This document shows positions 11,883 to 23,961 of a DNA stretch of 64,000 bases, piece after piece. A program made the position numbers and the translations under genes. Source of the DNA: Benincasa hispida (lineage: Eukaryota; Streptophyta; Magnoliopsida; Cucurbitales; Cucurbitaceae); NCBI RefSeq assembly GCF_009727055.1, contig NC_052357.1, positions 9,039,126 through 9,103,125 on the forward strand, written 5' to 3'. The notes under the pieces were generated by a model. That model had not been told where the DNA came from. It saw only the letters and a list, made by a program, of their open reading frames with translations, and did no database searches. Every line of letters starts with the position of its first letter. Within the stretch, counting starts at the first letter, position 1.

Positions 11883-13440
11883 TTAAAGATTGAAAGAGGC
11901 ATCAAGTTGATGCTGGCCACGAGATCGCAGAGCGCTTGACCGATGTATAACCCTCCAATAGAGCAGGGTATAGTGAAACTTCAGAGAGTGTGTCCACCTC
12001 TGAAGGAATGGTGGCAGCTGTATGTTCACGGTTCCCTGTTCTTTCGGCTCTGAGGTGGACACACTCTCTGGTTCCATCGCCTCCTTTACTTCTGTTTCTC
12101 CTCGAGCCAACGCAATCTCTGGTTCTAGTGCAATTGGAGCTGTCCGGCTAGGCTTCTTCTTCTCCTCTGCCACAATCTTTCTGCTACGCAACGTCACAAC
12201 TTGACATTCCTCTTTTCCCATACCCCCTGGGTTGCGCGGGAGTTCTGTTGAACTCGGCAGGGCCCCTTGCGGTCTATTCTTGAGTTCCCCCGCAATTTGT
12301 CCCATATGAATTTTCAGATTGCGGATAGACGTCGCTTGATTCTGAAGCACTGTTTCATTCTTGTCAATATATTGCTTCAAAAAACTCTCCAAAGATGAAG
12401 ATTGCGGTGTCTGCGAACTGTTGGCTGGATTTTGCGCCTGACCATTAGTTCGCAGGAAAAATCCAGGTGGCCTTTCTTTTTGCGCCACTGATTGAAAATT
12501 CTGTTGTTGATTTTTCCACGCGAAGTTAGGGTGGTTCCTCCATCTAGGGTTGTACGTGTTGGAAAACGGATTATTCTTCACAAAATAGACTGACTGTGGT
12601 TTCTCGGGCATTCCTCCATTGGATGGCCTTCATCGCAAGTAGCATAACCTGCGGTTGTCTGGTTGATTGCGTTAACTTGCCCACTGTGCATTCCTTGGCT
12701 ACTGATTACGATTCCTTGAATCAAATTCATCATCGCAGTCATTTGACTCTGAAGGGATGCGATGGCCCCATTGTTCGTGCCACTGTCCTTGATTCTCAAT
12801 CTTTGATCGCTTTTTCTCCAGTCTTCATGATTTTTAGAAATGCGATCAAAGATATTCTTGACCTCATCGTAAGTTTTATCTAGCAGATCTCCAGCACGTA
12901 GCCGCGTTGTCAGCCGTCTGCGAAGCAGGGTTCAATCTATGGTAGAAAATTTCCATCTGTAAACAGTTTGGTAAGCCGTTATGTGGGCAATCTCTTACCA
13001 GCCTCTTAAACCTCGCCCAAGCATTGCAGATTTCAATAAAACTCCGGAGATGGGCGTGCAGATCCTCGGCACGCCTTCCACCAAACTGTCCGGCCGTTTG
13101 AATCATCTGCAACATAATCGGTTTCATTTCAAACCTCGATCTGTCCAGAGCTGGCCTCATGATTCCTGGGGACAAATCATATAGGTTGGGCGACACATAG
13201 TCTTGAATGGGTCTATTGCGGTCATTCACCAGGAGGATGGGGTTGGCCATTATATTATTTGAGTTTGCAGCCCTCTCTTTCGATTGTTTCGCCATTCTTG
13301 AAGTTTTGTCTTTTTGTTGTTGGCGGTTGTTTCTCAATCTTTGTTGGAACGTTCTTTCAATCTCTGGGTCATAATTCGCCAGAGATTGAAAGTTGCGAAG
13401 AAAATCAAGAAAATTATCGTTAGCACAATGTGTTGTCGTA
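11883..13440 (-). pseudogene. Gag of element B, with an internal deletion
   Basis: The N-terminal segment (12876-13532 frame) has DYVSPNLYDLSPGIMRP and HLRSFIEICNA, then jumps straight to WARFKRLVRDCPHNGL. Against A and C about 75 residues are missing (the RKWAY...KKYFPP block). The zinc knuckle reads CDEGHPMEEC, with its first cysteine upstream in ATC. The C-terminal Gln/Ser-rich part (11883-12611) has the SIRNLKIHMGQIAGEL coil and ends at a rearranged junction with protease. Confidence 0.85.
11982..12070. repeat. 19-bp perfect inverted repeat at the gag/protease junction of B
   Basis: The arm CAGAGAGTGTGTCCACCTC at 11982-12000 is the exact reverse complement of 12052-12070, with a 51-bp spacer. 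The right arm is original gag coding sequence (EPESVSTSE on the minus strand). The left arm replaces about 250 bp that in element A separate gag from protease. It looks like a short inverted copy used as filler during break repair. Confidence 0.85.
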
Positions 13441-13441
13441 G

Positions 13442-13459
13442 TCCCCGACAACGACGCCA
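13442..13459 (-). other. Primer-binding site of element B (tRNA-Asp)
   Basis: TCCCCGACAACGACGCCA matches the 3' end of plant tRNA-Asp at 16 of 18 positions. It lies 5 bp inside the LTR that starts at 13465. Confidence 0.87.
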
Positions 13460-13464
13460 AAACT

Positions 13465-15180
13465 TGATGGTTGTTTAATGTGATGAAATAATGGTGTAGA
13501 ATGTGATGGTGGAATATGCGTTGTGCATGCAAGTTTTCTCAGCAAGATCCAAGTATAAATCCTACTGAGTTTCCTGGTAAGCCCAAGGTCGAACACAGGG
13601 ACTAAGGAAAACAGTATGTGACGGTAATTTTAGAACACTTTGCGGTAACAAATAAATCAAAGGGTTGGTTCGTATGTTGTTTGAAGTATAAAGTTTATAC
13701 GGCGGAATTTGAGAAAGGAGTTAATAACACGAAAGATACAATGAGTATGCGGAGGAATGGGTTGAGAAGGCCTTTAGCTAGCATTTCCTAAGATTACATT
13801 CAAGCTATGCAATCATGCTACACACATGCGACAGTAGTTCATTTTCCAATGCAAATGCGATAGCTCCTAGTATTAGGATGCATGTGATGTATGCGATGAT
13901 GTCTATAGAGATTATTCCTAAGTCTCTACTTCTTGCCTATGCGATGATGAATGATGCACAGAGGTACAAGATGATCACATACAATCATATCCTATCTCTA
14001 GGGTGCATGCTATACGTTAATAACAAACAAAACTTATTCCTAAGCTTCTATCTCTTGATTATGTGTTTCTAATTTGACTCTCTCGAGCCCAGATTCTAAT
14101 CTGACTTTTCCAAGCCTAGATTCTATCCTTAGACTACCCTCCCGAGTATCTCTAAAGGATGAATGAAGCATACATAATACAAGATGATCGCATAAAGTGA
14201 AGTTCTCAGGTTATGCTAGCTAAGTACTTCTCAACCCATTCAACAGTTTTAGCTACTCATGCGTACTGTAAAGAGAGTGGACAAATATAAAAATGCAATT
14301 TCCATTTTATAAATAAGTTCAGATTACAAAATGACAATGCAAGAATAAAGGTCGAGAGCCTGGTAGCAATATCTTGCTTCCCAAGGCTTTTACACTGAGT
14401 CATCTCTATTCTGCCCAAAGATGTTCTTGCTTCCACACAAATTGGCCCTCTCTCTGTTTTCGACTCTTCCCGGCACTCTTTCAAGTTAACTAGAATGATC
14501 TCTCGGCGTAATCTCCCTTCACTCACTTCCACCTTCTAAGTAAAAGAAAACTATGAATAAGGTTGCTGTCTTCTATATGGTGAGCTCTCTAAACTGAGCG
14601 AACTCCTTCAACGAAGGTGACCTTCGGTATTTATAGAGCTTAGGGCGAAGAACTTTTTCCCTCGAATGATTGCACTGATACTTTTTCCCTCGAATGATTG
14701 CACTGATAAGATGTCATTAATTCTCTGTCTAATGCGCCGTATTTGTCACCGAAAAGTTGAATGTACTTGCTACAGTATGTCGTTAACGGCTTGTCAACTT
14801 AATTTGAAATCGACCGTCATCAGCTTTCTATCCCATCGTGATTTATTAAGCTTTCACCTTGATGCACCCACCTTGATGTGTCAGCTCTATGCGGCCACCT
14901 TCTTGAGCAGATTTTTACGAACATAAACGATCGCGTAGCCTTGCGGTCGCAATCTCTTATGCGCTCGGACGCTAATTTCCTTAGATCGCAATTTCGCCTT
15001 GCGTCAATGCATTTTCCTGCATAAAATACATAAATTAGCTGTTTTAATGCGATGGACGCATGCGATTGCAATGTTGCAAACTTAATGCTTTTGGATGCAA
15101 TATTATATATTTTTACCGTCGCAAACCTACATTGTTTTATATCTTTGCACTGTAATAACGTGTGTTTCTGGCCGTTATCA
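13465..15180 (-). repeat. 5' LTR of element B
   Basis: A 1716-bp LTR starting TGATGGTTG and ending GGCCGTTATCA on the plus strand. It is related to but clearly diverged from the LTRs of A and C. A TATA box (CTATAAATAC on the minus strand) is at 14627-14636. It is rich in ATGCG/CGCAT words like its relatives. Confidence 0.92.
14627..14636 (-). promoter_or_regulatory. TATA box in the element B LTR
   Basis: CTATAAATAC on the minus strand lies at the position equivalent to the TATA boxes of the A, C and E LTRs, directed toward gag. Confidence 0.58.
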
Positions 15181-15923
15181 TTCATGGAAACCCTCATGTC
15201 CGATTTCCTTCAGTGGGAGGGTTGTGTGAAAGCCTAGGCATAACCTGGGTTTAGTAGAAACTCAAGTTATCAGTTCTTGCTGATGGCATCGAGAATCAAG
15301 AAGTTGTGGGTATAGGATGCATTCTCTATTTTTTGATAATAAGAAGTCTACTATATAACTGATATGTTTACAGTAATCCTCTCGACTGAAGTGTTCAAGG
15401 GTCACCTAGTGAGACTAAGACTACGAGTTATCTAATCTAGGGAAAGTGAGAGATAAACCCATAGGTATATGATACCTAGTGAAGAAAAACCCATAGGTAT
15501 ATGATACCCAGTGGAGACGAGCTATGGGTATGTGATGCCCTAGTTTATTTTATTTCTCTAAAAACTCAGAAACTCAACATTATGTTTAATATGTGTGTTA
15601 CTGCTGGAGTTTTAGTCCAAGTGGGAGTTTATTGGGTTTTATGTCCTAAAATTCGTGGTTCGTAAACAATAAACTTATTATATTAATCAACATATAGTAT
15701 TGAAGTTGTAGTTGTTATTGAATATATGAATTGCTCAAAACCTAAATCCAATAAACTAAATATTCATGGCTATCACATGAGTACTTGAACTTTATGAGGA
15801 GACATAAATGTGGATCAAGTTTGAGTAGATAGTCAAAATGGTCTACAGTATACAAATAAGATTGGGTACCTTATTCTGAGGACACTTTCGAATATGGACC
15901 ACTTTGTAGATGTTACAACGGTT
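15181..15923 (+). mobile_element. 3' end of a Copia element with truncated 3' LTR
   Basis: The sequence ends in a Copia-style polypurine tract (CCAAGTGGGAGTT, 15617-15629), followed by an LTR start TATTGGGTTTTATGTCC at 15630. The LTR matches the reverse complement of the Copia solo LTRs ending at 23625 and 53377 for about 290 bp, then stops near 15923 where Athila remnant F begins. Upstream, 15181-15616 is Copia 3' noncoding sequence with a repeated CCCATAGGTATATGATACC motif (about 15457 and 15489). No ORF of note. Confidence 0.75.
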
Positions 15924-16867
15924 GTTAAGTGAATCATCATCCTTCAACAATACCAACAGACACACTTGTAGAAGCACCTCAAGCAACTACCAAACCTAAA
16001 AGAGTTGAATTAGAAAGAACACCTAGCTCTACTAGTTATTCTCAACCAAGCACGTCCAACGTAGGGGGAGTACCTAATGTGTGTCTGGATGCACCTTTCT
16101 CCTGATGCCTACAGAAGAAGAATGACGAAAACCAGTTCAAATTCTTCCTCGATGTTCTTAAGCAACTACACATCAACATTCCACTCATTGAAGCATTAGT
16201 ACAGATATCGAGTTACGTGAAGTTTCTGAATGATATTTTATCAAAGAAAAGGAAGATCAGGGAGTTTGAGACCGTGGCATTGACTCAGGAATGTGGCACA
16301 CTGTTCAAAAGAAATATTCCTGAGAAACAAAGAGACCTAGGTAGCTTTAGAATCTCATGCTTGATCGGAGGAGTAGATGTGGGTCATTCGTTATATGACT
16401 TACGAGCTAATATCAACTAGATGCCCCTCTCGATTTTCAAAAAGCTCTAAATTAGTGAGGCAACACCTAACATGGTAATGTTACAGCTTGTGGATAGATC
16501 CATCATATACCTTGAATGGAAGATCGAAGATGTATTAGTAAAGTTTAACAAGTTTATTTTTCTAGATGACTTCTTTAATCTGGACTATGAAGCTGACAAA
16601 GGTGTCCCAATCATCTTTGGACTCCCATTTTTAGCTACCGAAAAAGTCTTGATTGACATACATAAAAGGGAATTGACTATGTGTGTAGACAATCAGGAAG
16701 TAAAATTCAATGTGTTCAATGCATTGAAGTTCCCCGATGACGGAGAATCTCGTCAGTTTATTAAACAGATCAACTACTTGAGAAAGAGGAGAACCAAGAA
16801 GTGGACTAAGGATGTGAAGTCCATGCGTTTTGTGAAGGCACAAGAAAATTTGAGCCGCTATGTCTAG
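15924..16867 (+). pseudogene. Gag C-terminus and inactive protease of remnant F
   Basis: A linker with LSKKRKIREFETVALTQ (16217 on) leads into protease. The active-site stretch, DLGASIN in element A, reads DLRANIN and is followed by a stop, so the catalytic motif is damaged. Downstream, LQLVDRSIIY, NKFIF and GVPIIFGLPFLATEK identify the fold (16472-16867). The same region on the minus strand of G (27794-28347) is closely similar. Confidence 0.83.
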
Positions 16868-17040
16868 ATGAGCGACAATCAAAGCCACCACTCCCTTCTC
16901 TGGAAAGCCACCAACGTTTAAGCTTAAACCTCTCACATGCCAACATAAATAAGTTTTTCATGGCAACAACAATACTTTACCTGTTATAATTTCACCTAAA
17001 CTTTCTCTTACTAATGAACAACTTTATTGAAGATACTAAA

Positions 17041-18231
17041 AAAGAATACACACATAATCAGTTGGACGTTGGCTGACATCAGAGGGATTAGCCCATCTTA
17101 TTCTATGCAAAAGATCAGGTTAGAAAGAGGGAAACAAGAACAATTGAGCCCCAATGCAGGCTCAATCCTCTTATAAAGGAGGTAGTGAAGATAGAAATCA
17201 TCAAGAGGCTCGATGCAGGGGTTATCTACCGCATTTTTTATATTAGCTAGGTGAGTCCAGTGCAATGCGTGTCAAAGAAAGGCGGCACGACTTTGATCAT
17301 CAATAGAAACAACGAGCTAATTCCATCTAGAACTATTATGGGATCGCACATCTGTATGGATTATAGGAAACTGAATGTGTCGACCAAAAAGGACCATTTT
17401 TCACTCTCCTTCATTGATCAAGTTTAGCCAGACTAGCTGAAAAGGAGTTTTATTGCTTTTTGGATGGATACTCTGGCTATAATCAAATCCTCGTCGCCTT
17501 AGAAGACTAGGACAAGACAACATTTACTTATCCCTTTGGAACGTTTGCGTTCCGACGCTTGCCCTTTGGGTTGTGTAATGCACCAGAACATTTCAAAGAT
17601 GTATGACGGCTATCTTCTCCGATTTTCTGGAGCAATCTGTTGAAATGTTTATGGATGATTTCTCAGTCTTTAGAGGCTCTTACTTGACCTATCTTAACAA
17701 CCTGAAGCTGTCCTTGCCAAATGCAAGGAGACCAATTTAATGTTTAATTGGAAAAAAATGTCACTTTATGGTGACAAAGGGTATTGTGTTTGGCCACAAG
17801 GTTTTTAAGGTAGGATTGGAAGTTGATGACACAAAGATAGACGTAATTGTGAACTTGCCCACACCTGCAAATGTTAAGACCCTGATAAGCTTTTTAGGCC
17901 ATGCAAGTTTCTACTAGAGATTTTTCAAAGGATTCTCCCAAATCGCGTGTCCACTGAGCACGTTGTTAGAACAGAAAAGGCCTTATGTATTTGATGAAAA
18001 CTGCCAACATGCATTTGAAACTTCGAGGCATGTGTTAATAACAACACTTATACTGGTGGCTCCTGACTAGATGTAACTTTTCATCTTGATGTGCGATGCT
18101 AGTGATGTAGCAGTTGGAGCAATGTTGGGTCAAAAGATGGGAAATCTTATACACCTTATCTCTTATGTGTCCAAGACGCTTAACAAATCTCAAGAACATT
18201 ATACGACAATAGAGAAAAAAATGTTGGCAGT
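17041..18231 (+). pseudogene. Reverse transcriptase of remnant F (heavily decayed)
   Basis: Pieces in all three frames are recognisable: RLNPLIKEVVK and RLDAGVIY, SPVQCVSKKGGTT, ICMDYRKLNVSTKKDHF, LDGYSGYNQI-like and FGLCNAP-like segments, a FMDDFSVF-like box near 17650, then connection and early RNase H sequence up to MLAV at 18230, where the Copia LTR begins. No stretch longer than about 60 residues is open. Confidence 0.83.
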
Positions 18232-18305
18232 TGAAGGAACTCTAAAACTAGAGTACCAGTGAACGGAAGCAGATCATTCCAAACTCCATTATGAAAGAAC
18301 ACATA

Positions 18306-20220
18306 TGATAACGGGTAGAAATACACGTTATTACAGCGCAAATAAGTAAAACAATGAGAGAATGCGACGGTAAAAATAAACAATATCATGTCCAAAAGTG
18401 TCAAACTGAGAAAATTGTGATCGCATGCACCCATCGCATAAAAGCAGTTAATTTACTTATTTTATGCAGGAAAAATGCGTTGGCACAAGTAAAATTGCGA
18501 TCCAAGGAATTAGGCATCTGCACGCATGAAAGATTGCGATCGTAAAGTCATGCAATCGTATGCGATCGCAAGAAGTTGATCAAGAAGGTGGCCACATAAA
18601 GACTGCACATCAAGGTGACAGTATAATAAATCATGATGGTACGAAAAGCTGATGACGGTCAAATCCAAATTTAGTTGACAAGCCATTAAAGCCACACTGT
18701 AGCAAGTACACTCAACTTTCGATGACCATTAATCGGCACATCAGAGTAGGAGATTTAATGACCGCCCATCATTGCAATCATTAGAGAGAAAAGCTGCTTC
18801 ACCTTGAGTTCTATAAATACTAAAGGCTACCATTGTACCAGGGATCGCCAGATATAGAATAGAGAACAAGTTAGAGAGCCGTTAGTCTGTTCATATTCAT
18901 ACTTATACTTAGAAGATGGAGACAAGCTAAGAGACAAAGAAGCCGAGAGATCATTCCCAAACAGATCAAGAGACTACGGGAAGCGCTACAAAGGGAGAAA
19001 GGGCTAACGCTTGCGAAAGCAAGAATATTCATCTGGACAGAGTTGGAGTAAAAAAGACAGTGTAAAAGGCCACGGGAAGCAAGACATTGCTACCAGGCTT
19101 CTTATCTCTACTTTCCATTGCTATTCTGTATTTAGCATTTTATTTATAGAAAATGGAAATCTCATTTCAACTGATGTTCAATATCTCCATACTTCACATG
19201 GGTAGCTAAATTTTCAAATGGGTTGAGAAGTACTTAGTTAGGTGAAGCAAGAATATTCATCTAGACAAAGTTGGAGTGAAAAAGACAGTGTAAAAGGCCA
19301 CGAGAAGCAAGACATTGCTACAAGGCTTCTTATCTCTACTTTCCATTGCTATTTTGTATTTAGCATTTTATTTATAAAAAATGGAAATCTCATTTCAACT
19401 TATGTTCAATATCTTCATACTTCACATGAGTAGCTAAATTTTCGAATGGGTTGAGAAGTACTTAGCTAGCATGACCTTTACATTTTATGCGGTCATCTTG
19501 TCTTATGTATGCGTCATTCACCCTTTAGAGATACTTAAGAGAGTAGTCTAAAGATAGAATCTAGACTTGAAAGGGTCAGATTAGAATCTAGGCTTAAGAG
19601 AGTCAAATTAGAATCTAGGCTTGAGAGAGTCAGATTAGAACCGCATAAGCAAGAGATAGAAACTTAGACAAAAGTTCTATTGCAATTAACGCATCGAATG
19701 CACCCTAGAAATAGGATATGATAGTATGCAGTCATCTTGTGTATGTGTACATCATTCATCATCATATAGACAAGAATAGAGGCTTAGACATAAGTCCTAT
19801 CGACATTTTCATATACATCGTATGGGTCTTAGAAATAGGAATTATGGCATTTGCATTGAGAGAAGACATGTTGTTGTTTGTGTGTAGCGTGATCACATAA
19901 CTTGTACACAATCTTAGGAAGTGTTAGCTAAACCCCTTCTCAACCCGTTCATCGCATACTTATTGTAATTCTCGATTTCATCAACTCTTAAACAAAACAT
20001 TCTTAAACAAAACACCATCCAACTTATTTGTTTTCGCCACCACAAGGGAAGCAAATTTACTATCGCATATTTACTCAGTAGTCCTTGTGTTCGACCTTGG
20101 ACTTACCAGGAAACCTAGTGCGGCTTATACTTGGGTCTTATTAGGAAAACTTGCATGTGCAATGCATAACACATCACCGCAAACTCATACCATAATTGCA
20201 TCACAGTTTACAACGCATCA
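18306..20220 (+). repeat. Athila solo LTR (plus orientation)
   Basis: Starts TGATAACGGGTAG and ends CAACGCATCA, the reverse orientation of the A-type LTRs. Its flanks are ACATA (18301-18305) and ACATC (20221-20225), a near-perfect 5-bp target-site duplication. It is 1915 bp, longer than its relatives because of an internal 228-bp tandem duplication. No internal element sequence is attached, so it is a solo LTR left by recombination. Confidence 0.88.
19019..19474 (+). repeat. 228-bp tandem duplication inside the solo LTR
   Basis: The segment starting GCAAGAATATTCATCT at 19019 is repeated from 19247, with an offset of 228 bp and only scattered differences. The related LTRs have a single copy. 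The duplicated part lies downstream of the TATA-containing region in element sense. Confidence 0.85.
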
Positions 20221-21025
20221 ACATCATCATACTTAAATGATTATGCATTAAAGATAAATTACGATACTTCTTAACAAAATTACAAGGGATCAAGTGACAA
20301 TACCTTTCAAGGGAACCTTTCTTCCACGTATTTCCTTCGATTGATTAGCAACGGCAGTAGTCAACTCGAAAACACATGAGCAACTGGAAAATCCTTGATC
20401 ACCAGTAAGTAAAACTCGATCCTCGACCCTCAAACAAAACTCGACCCCCCACAAGATTAACCTTGGTATTCTCAGTGTGAGAATTCAGGAGTTATGGACT
20501 CTGTATGATTTTGGATAGAGGAAAGGAGGAAGTAAACGATCAAGTAGACGATCGAGTAATAAACAGAAAGATCGTGTAGAAGATTGAAGTCTATCGTATA
20601 GACTTGACACTCGATTGTGTAGTCAAAAGTAATCTGATTACTTACTACCTTTGTTTGCGTTAAATGAATCCGAAAAACTATTTTTCATTTTATCCCCTTT
20701 TCCATAATAACTGAGTAACCACCCACTAAGTCGGTTATTGGAGAAAAAGAATTATCAATTATCCATAATTAATAAATTATAAATAAATACAATAACTAAG
20801 TTATCATATTATATTTATAACCTATAGTTTTAATATTCCATCATATGTAACATATAAACCATAGTTCTTTTTCTCTTTTATGGCATTTAATATAAATCAT
20901 ATTTATATTAATTCATCCAGTCAAATAATAATGTATCAAATACATTAAATCAATTATATCATATATAATTAAATTAATTTATTTATATCAGATATAATCA
21001 AATTCCCTCTTGTTAATTTGAACAT

Positions 21026-22523
21026 TGATGCGTTGTAAATGTGATGCGATTATGGTGTATGTTTGCAGTGATGAGTTATGCGTTGCACATGCAAGTTGTC
21101 CTAGTAAAACTCAAGTATAAATCTCACTAGGTTTTCTGGTAAGTCCAAGGTAGAACATAGGGACTACTGAGTTACTTTGCAACAGTAAATTTGATTCCTT
21201 TGTGGTGGCAAAAACAAATAAGTTGGTTGGTGTTTTGTTTAAGTATAAATCCTATGCGACGGATTCGGGTAAAGAGTTGATGAAATCGAGGATTACAATG
21301 AGTATGCGATGTAATAGGATATGATAGTATGCGGTCACATGCAAGTTTTGTTTGCTATTACGCATCGCATGGACTCTAGAAATAGGATATGATAGTATGC
21401 AGTCACCTTGTGTATGTGTGCATCATTCATCATCGCATTGACAAGAATAGAGGCTTAGACATAAGTCCTATCGACATTATCGTATACATCGCATGCGTCC
21501 TAGAAATAGGAACTATGGCATTTGCATTGAGAGATGATATGTTATGTGTGTGTAGTATGATCGCATGACTTGAACGCAATCTTAGGAAGTCTTAGCTAAA
21601 TTCCTTCTCAACCCGTTCAGTAATTTAGCTACTCATGCGATGTATGGAGAGATTGAACATAAGTTGAAACGCAATTTCTATTTTCTATAAATTAAATGCA
21701 AAATACAGAATAAGAATATAATATAGAGATAAGAAGCCCGGTAGCAATGTCTTGCTTCCCGTGGCCTTTCACATTGTCTTTCCACTCCAACTCTGCCTAG
21801 AAGAATATCCTTGCTTTCGCAAATGTTAGCCCTCTCTCCTCTTGAAGCGCTTCTCGTCGGTCTTTCGAGCTGTCCAGGAATGATTTCTCGGTGTCTTCTT
21901 CTCTTCGCTCATCTCCGTCTTTTAAGTGTAAGAGTAACTATGAACAGACTAATGACTATCTACTTTGTATCTGATCTAACTTGTTAACTCTTTTACAATG
22001 GTGGCATCCGATATTTATACAGCTCAAGGTGAAGAAGCTTTTCTCTCTAATGATTGCTATGATGAGCGGTCATAAATCTTCTGCTCTGATGCACTGATTA
22101 ATGGTCATTGAAAAGTTGAGTGTACTTGCTATAGTGTGTCGTTAATGACTTGTCAACTAAATTCAGATTCGATCGTCATTAGCTTTCCATCCCATCATGA
22201 TTTATTATGCTTTTACCTTGATGCGCCGTCTTTATGCGGCCACCTTCTTGAGCAACTTCTCGCGAGCGCATACGATCGCATGACTTTCGATCGCAATCTT
22301 TCAATGCGCGGACACCGAATTCCTTGGATCATAATTTTACTTGCATCAATGCATTTTTCCTGCACAAAATAAGTAAATTAGCTGTTTTTATGCAATGGGC
22401 GCATGCGATCGCAATATTCTCAGTTTAACGCTTTTGGACATGATTTTGTATGTTTTTATCGTCGCATTCCCTCATTGTTTTACTTCTTTGCGTTGTAATA
22501 ACGTGCATTTCTACCCATTATCA
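21026..22523 (-). repeat. Athila solo LTR (minus orientation) with perfect target-site duplication
   Basis: TGATGCGTTG ... CCCATTATCA, 1498 bp, flanked by AACAT at 21021-21025 and again at 22524-22528. Removing it restores continuous Copia LTR sequence. It lies in the same Copia LTR as the solo LTR at 18306-20220 but in the opposite orientation. Confidence 0.92.
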
Positions 22524-23630
22524 AACATTTCAAACTAACCCAAAAACTTATTCTCAACTTGAATTCATTGAGCTGGGAACCTTATGAACCTGTTGCTTGA
22601 AGCTCCAACGGTACATGAATAACCAACTAGACTCTTTAATCACGATATCCACCATCTGTTAACTGCCGGACACTCTACTAAAGACCGATAGCTGCACTTT
22701 TCGCACTACAAATATATTTTTGTGTCCATTGGAAATAATACGATAACCATGCAATGACCCTTCACAAATCGCTCATAAGTACAACTAGGCCAATTTACCA
22801 TTTTGTCTCTATAGTTACTTCTAACTTCTTAAATACTATTGATTCCTCTAACGAACAATAGATCATAGTCCCACTATGACTAAACCCTTCTCGGGCCAAG
22901 AAAAAGTGTAGCGCCACATTGTTCAAGCCCCGAAATCAACCCTTAAGGGAGCAATTTATCTACTTACCCTTGTTTTAGGGAAGGAGTGAATTTCATCTTA
23001 TGTAGTTGAGTTCCCAGCTCCCCAACACGAATCCCCAAAATGGTAGGTTTGAGTCGGCGATCTGGCCACTCACACCCATACAAATCAAAGGACTGCCCTC
23101 ATAGGCAGAAGTTCACAACTCACTCAGGATTAAGGTCATGTTACCTATGGTCATCTTAGTGAAATGAAAGTCTCAATTATGAACGACGTCATATAACGAG
23201 ACTAAACATTTCATGGTCTGATCTTATACAATCTTCTTTGTATATAGTATCCATGCTCGCATGTCTAATATACGAATGGTCAGGATCAGATCATTTGTAG
23301 CACTTTACAACATTTGTAACACCTACAAAGCAGGCCACACTCGTAGTATCACCAGGATAAGGTATCCCTCCTTTATCCATATACTACAGACCATTTAGGT
23401 TATCACTTAAAGCACAATTCACTTCTATGTCTCCACATACATGCTTAAGTTACAACGATAACTATGGATCTTAGTTTGTTGGTTTGTGGTTAATGCAACT
23501 ACAATATCTCATATTTCATAGACTGAAGTGAATAGAATATCTCATATTATAAACCATAAAATGTTTGTTCATACATGTGTTTACAAACTATAGAACCTTA
23601 TGAGATTTAGGGCATCAACCCAATAGTAGT

Positions 23631-23961
23631 GGTGTTTGATATTGAAAATTTTCAAGCATATATGGTTGGTACGTTTGCAACAATCTATACTGACCACACT
23701 TCCATTTAGTTCTTGATGGAAAAGAAGGACACAAAGCCTAGACTTATTAGTTGGGTATTACTGTTACAAGAGTTTGACCTGGAAATTACGGACAGGAAAG
23801 AGACAGAAAATCAGGTGGTTGACCACTTGTCATGCTTAGAGAATAAGGAATTTCAGTTGGGACTAGTCGAAATTGAAGAAAAACTCCCTGACGAATGCCT
23901 GTTGAAAGTTGAGGATCGAGAACCTTGGTATGCTGACATTGTCAACTACTTAACTACCAAG
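23631..23961 (+). pseudogene. RNase H end of remnant F
   Basis: After the Copia insertion the frame reads VVFDIENFQAY, [39 protein letters not shown] and a linker ending [13 protein letters not shown]. It matches G at about 25990-26325 on the opposite strand. The match ends near 23961, at a break in the middle of the RNase H-integrase linker. Confidence 0.85.

Larger units (their letters stand above)
9011..15180 (-). mobile_element. Athila-type element B, truncated in this window by element A
   Basis: Minus-strand order is 5' LTR (13465-15180), tRNA-Asp primer site, gag, protease-reverse transcriptase, RNase H, and integrase that stops abruptly at 9011 where the LTR of A begins. The missing integrase end, 3' region and 3' LTR should lie left of position 1. 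B is a sister subfamily of A and C. It lies beside Copia sequence at 15181. Confidence 0.9.
18232..23625 (-). mobile_element. Copia solo LTR inserted in F, itself split by two Athila LTRs
   Basis: Removing the two Athila LTRs leaves about 1.97 kb of Copia LTR (18232-18305, 20226-21020, 22529-23625). It runs TGAAGGAAC ... CCCAATA on the plus strand, the reverse orientation of the Copia LTR start at 15630, and matches the ~2.0-kb solo LTR at 51359-53377. Flanking 5-bp repeats are GCAGT (18227-18231) and GTAGT (23626-23630), one mismatch. The RNase H reading of F resumes across them. No Copia coding sequence is present. Confidence 0.85.
15924..23961 (+). mobile_element. Old Athila remnant F, split by a Copia solo LTR
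   Basis: A plus-strand gag end, protease, reverse transcriptase and RNase H run from 15924 to 18231 and resume at 23631-23961 after the Copia insertion. No LTR, primer site or integrase survives. It is full of stops and frameshifts and is the most decayed element here together with G, which is the same family on the opposite strand. Both ends are abrupt junctions with unrelated sequence. Confidence 0.85.

Noticed and set aside
13441..13460. Possible tRNA-Asp gene fragments at this site and at 7317, 43681 and 48039
   Set aside because: Only the 3' 18 nt match, each directly beside an LTR. They are primer-binding sites, with no tRNA body.
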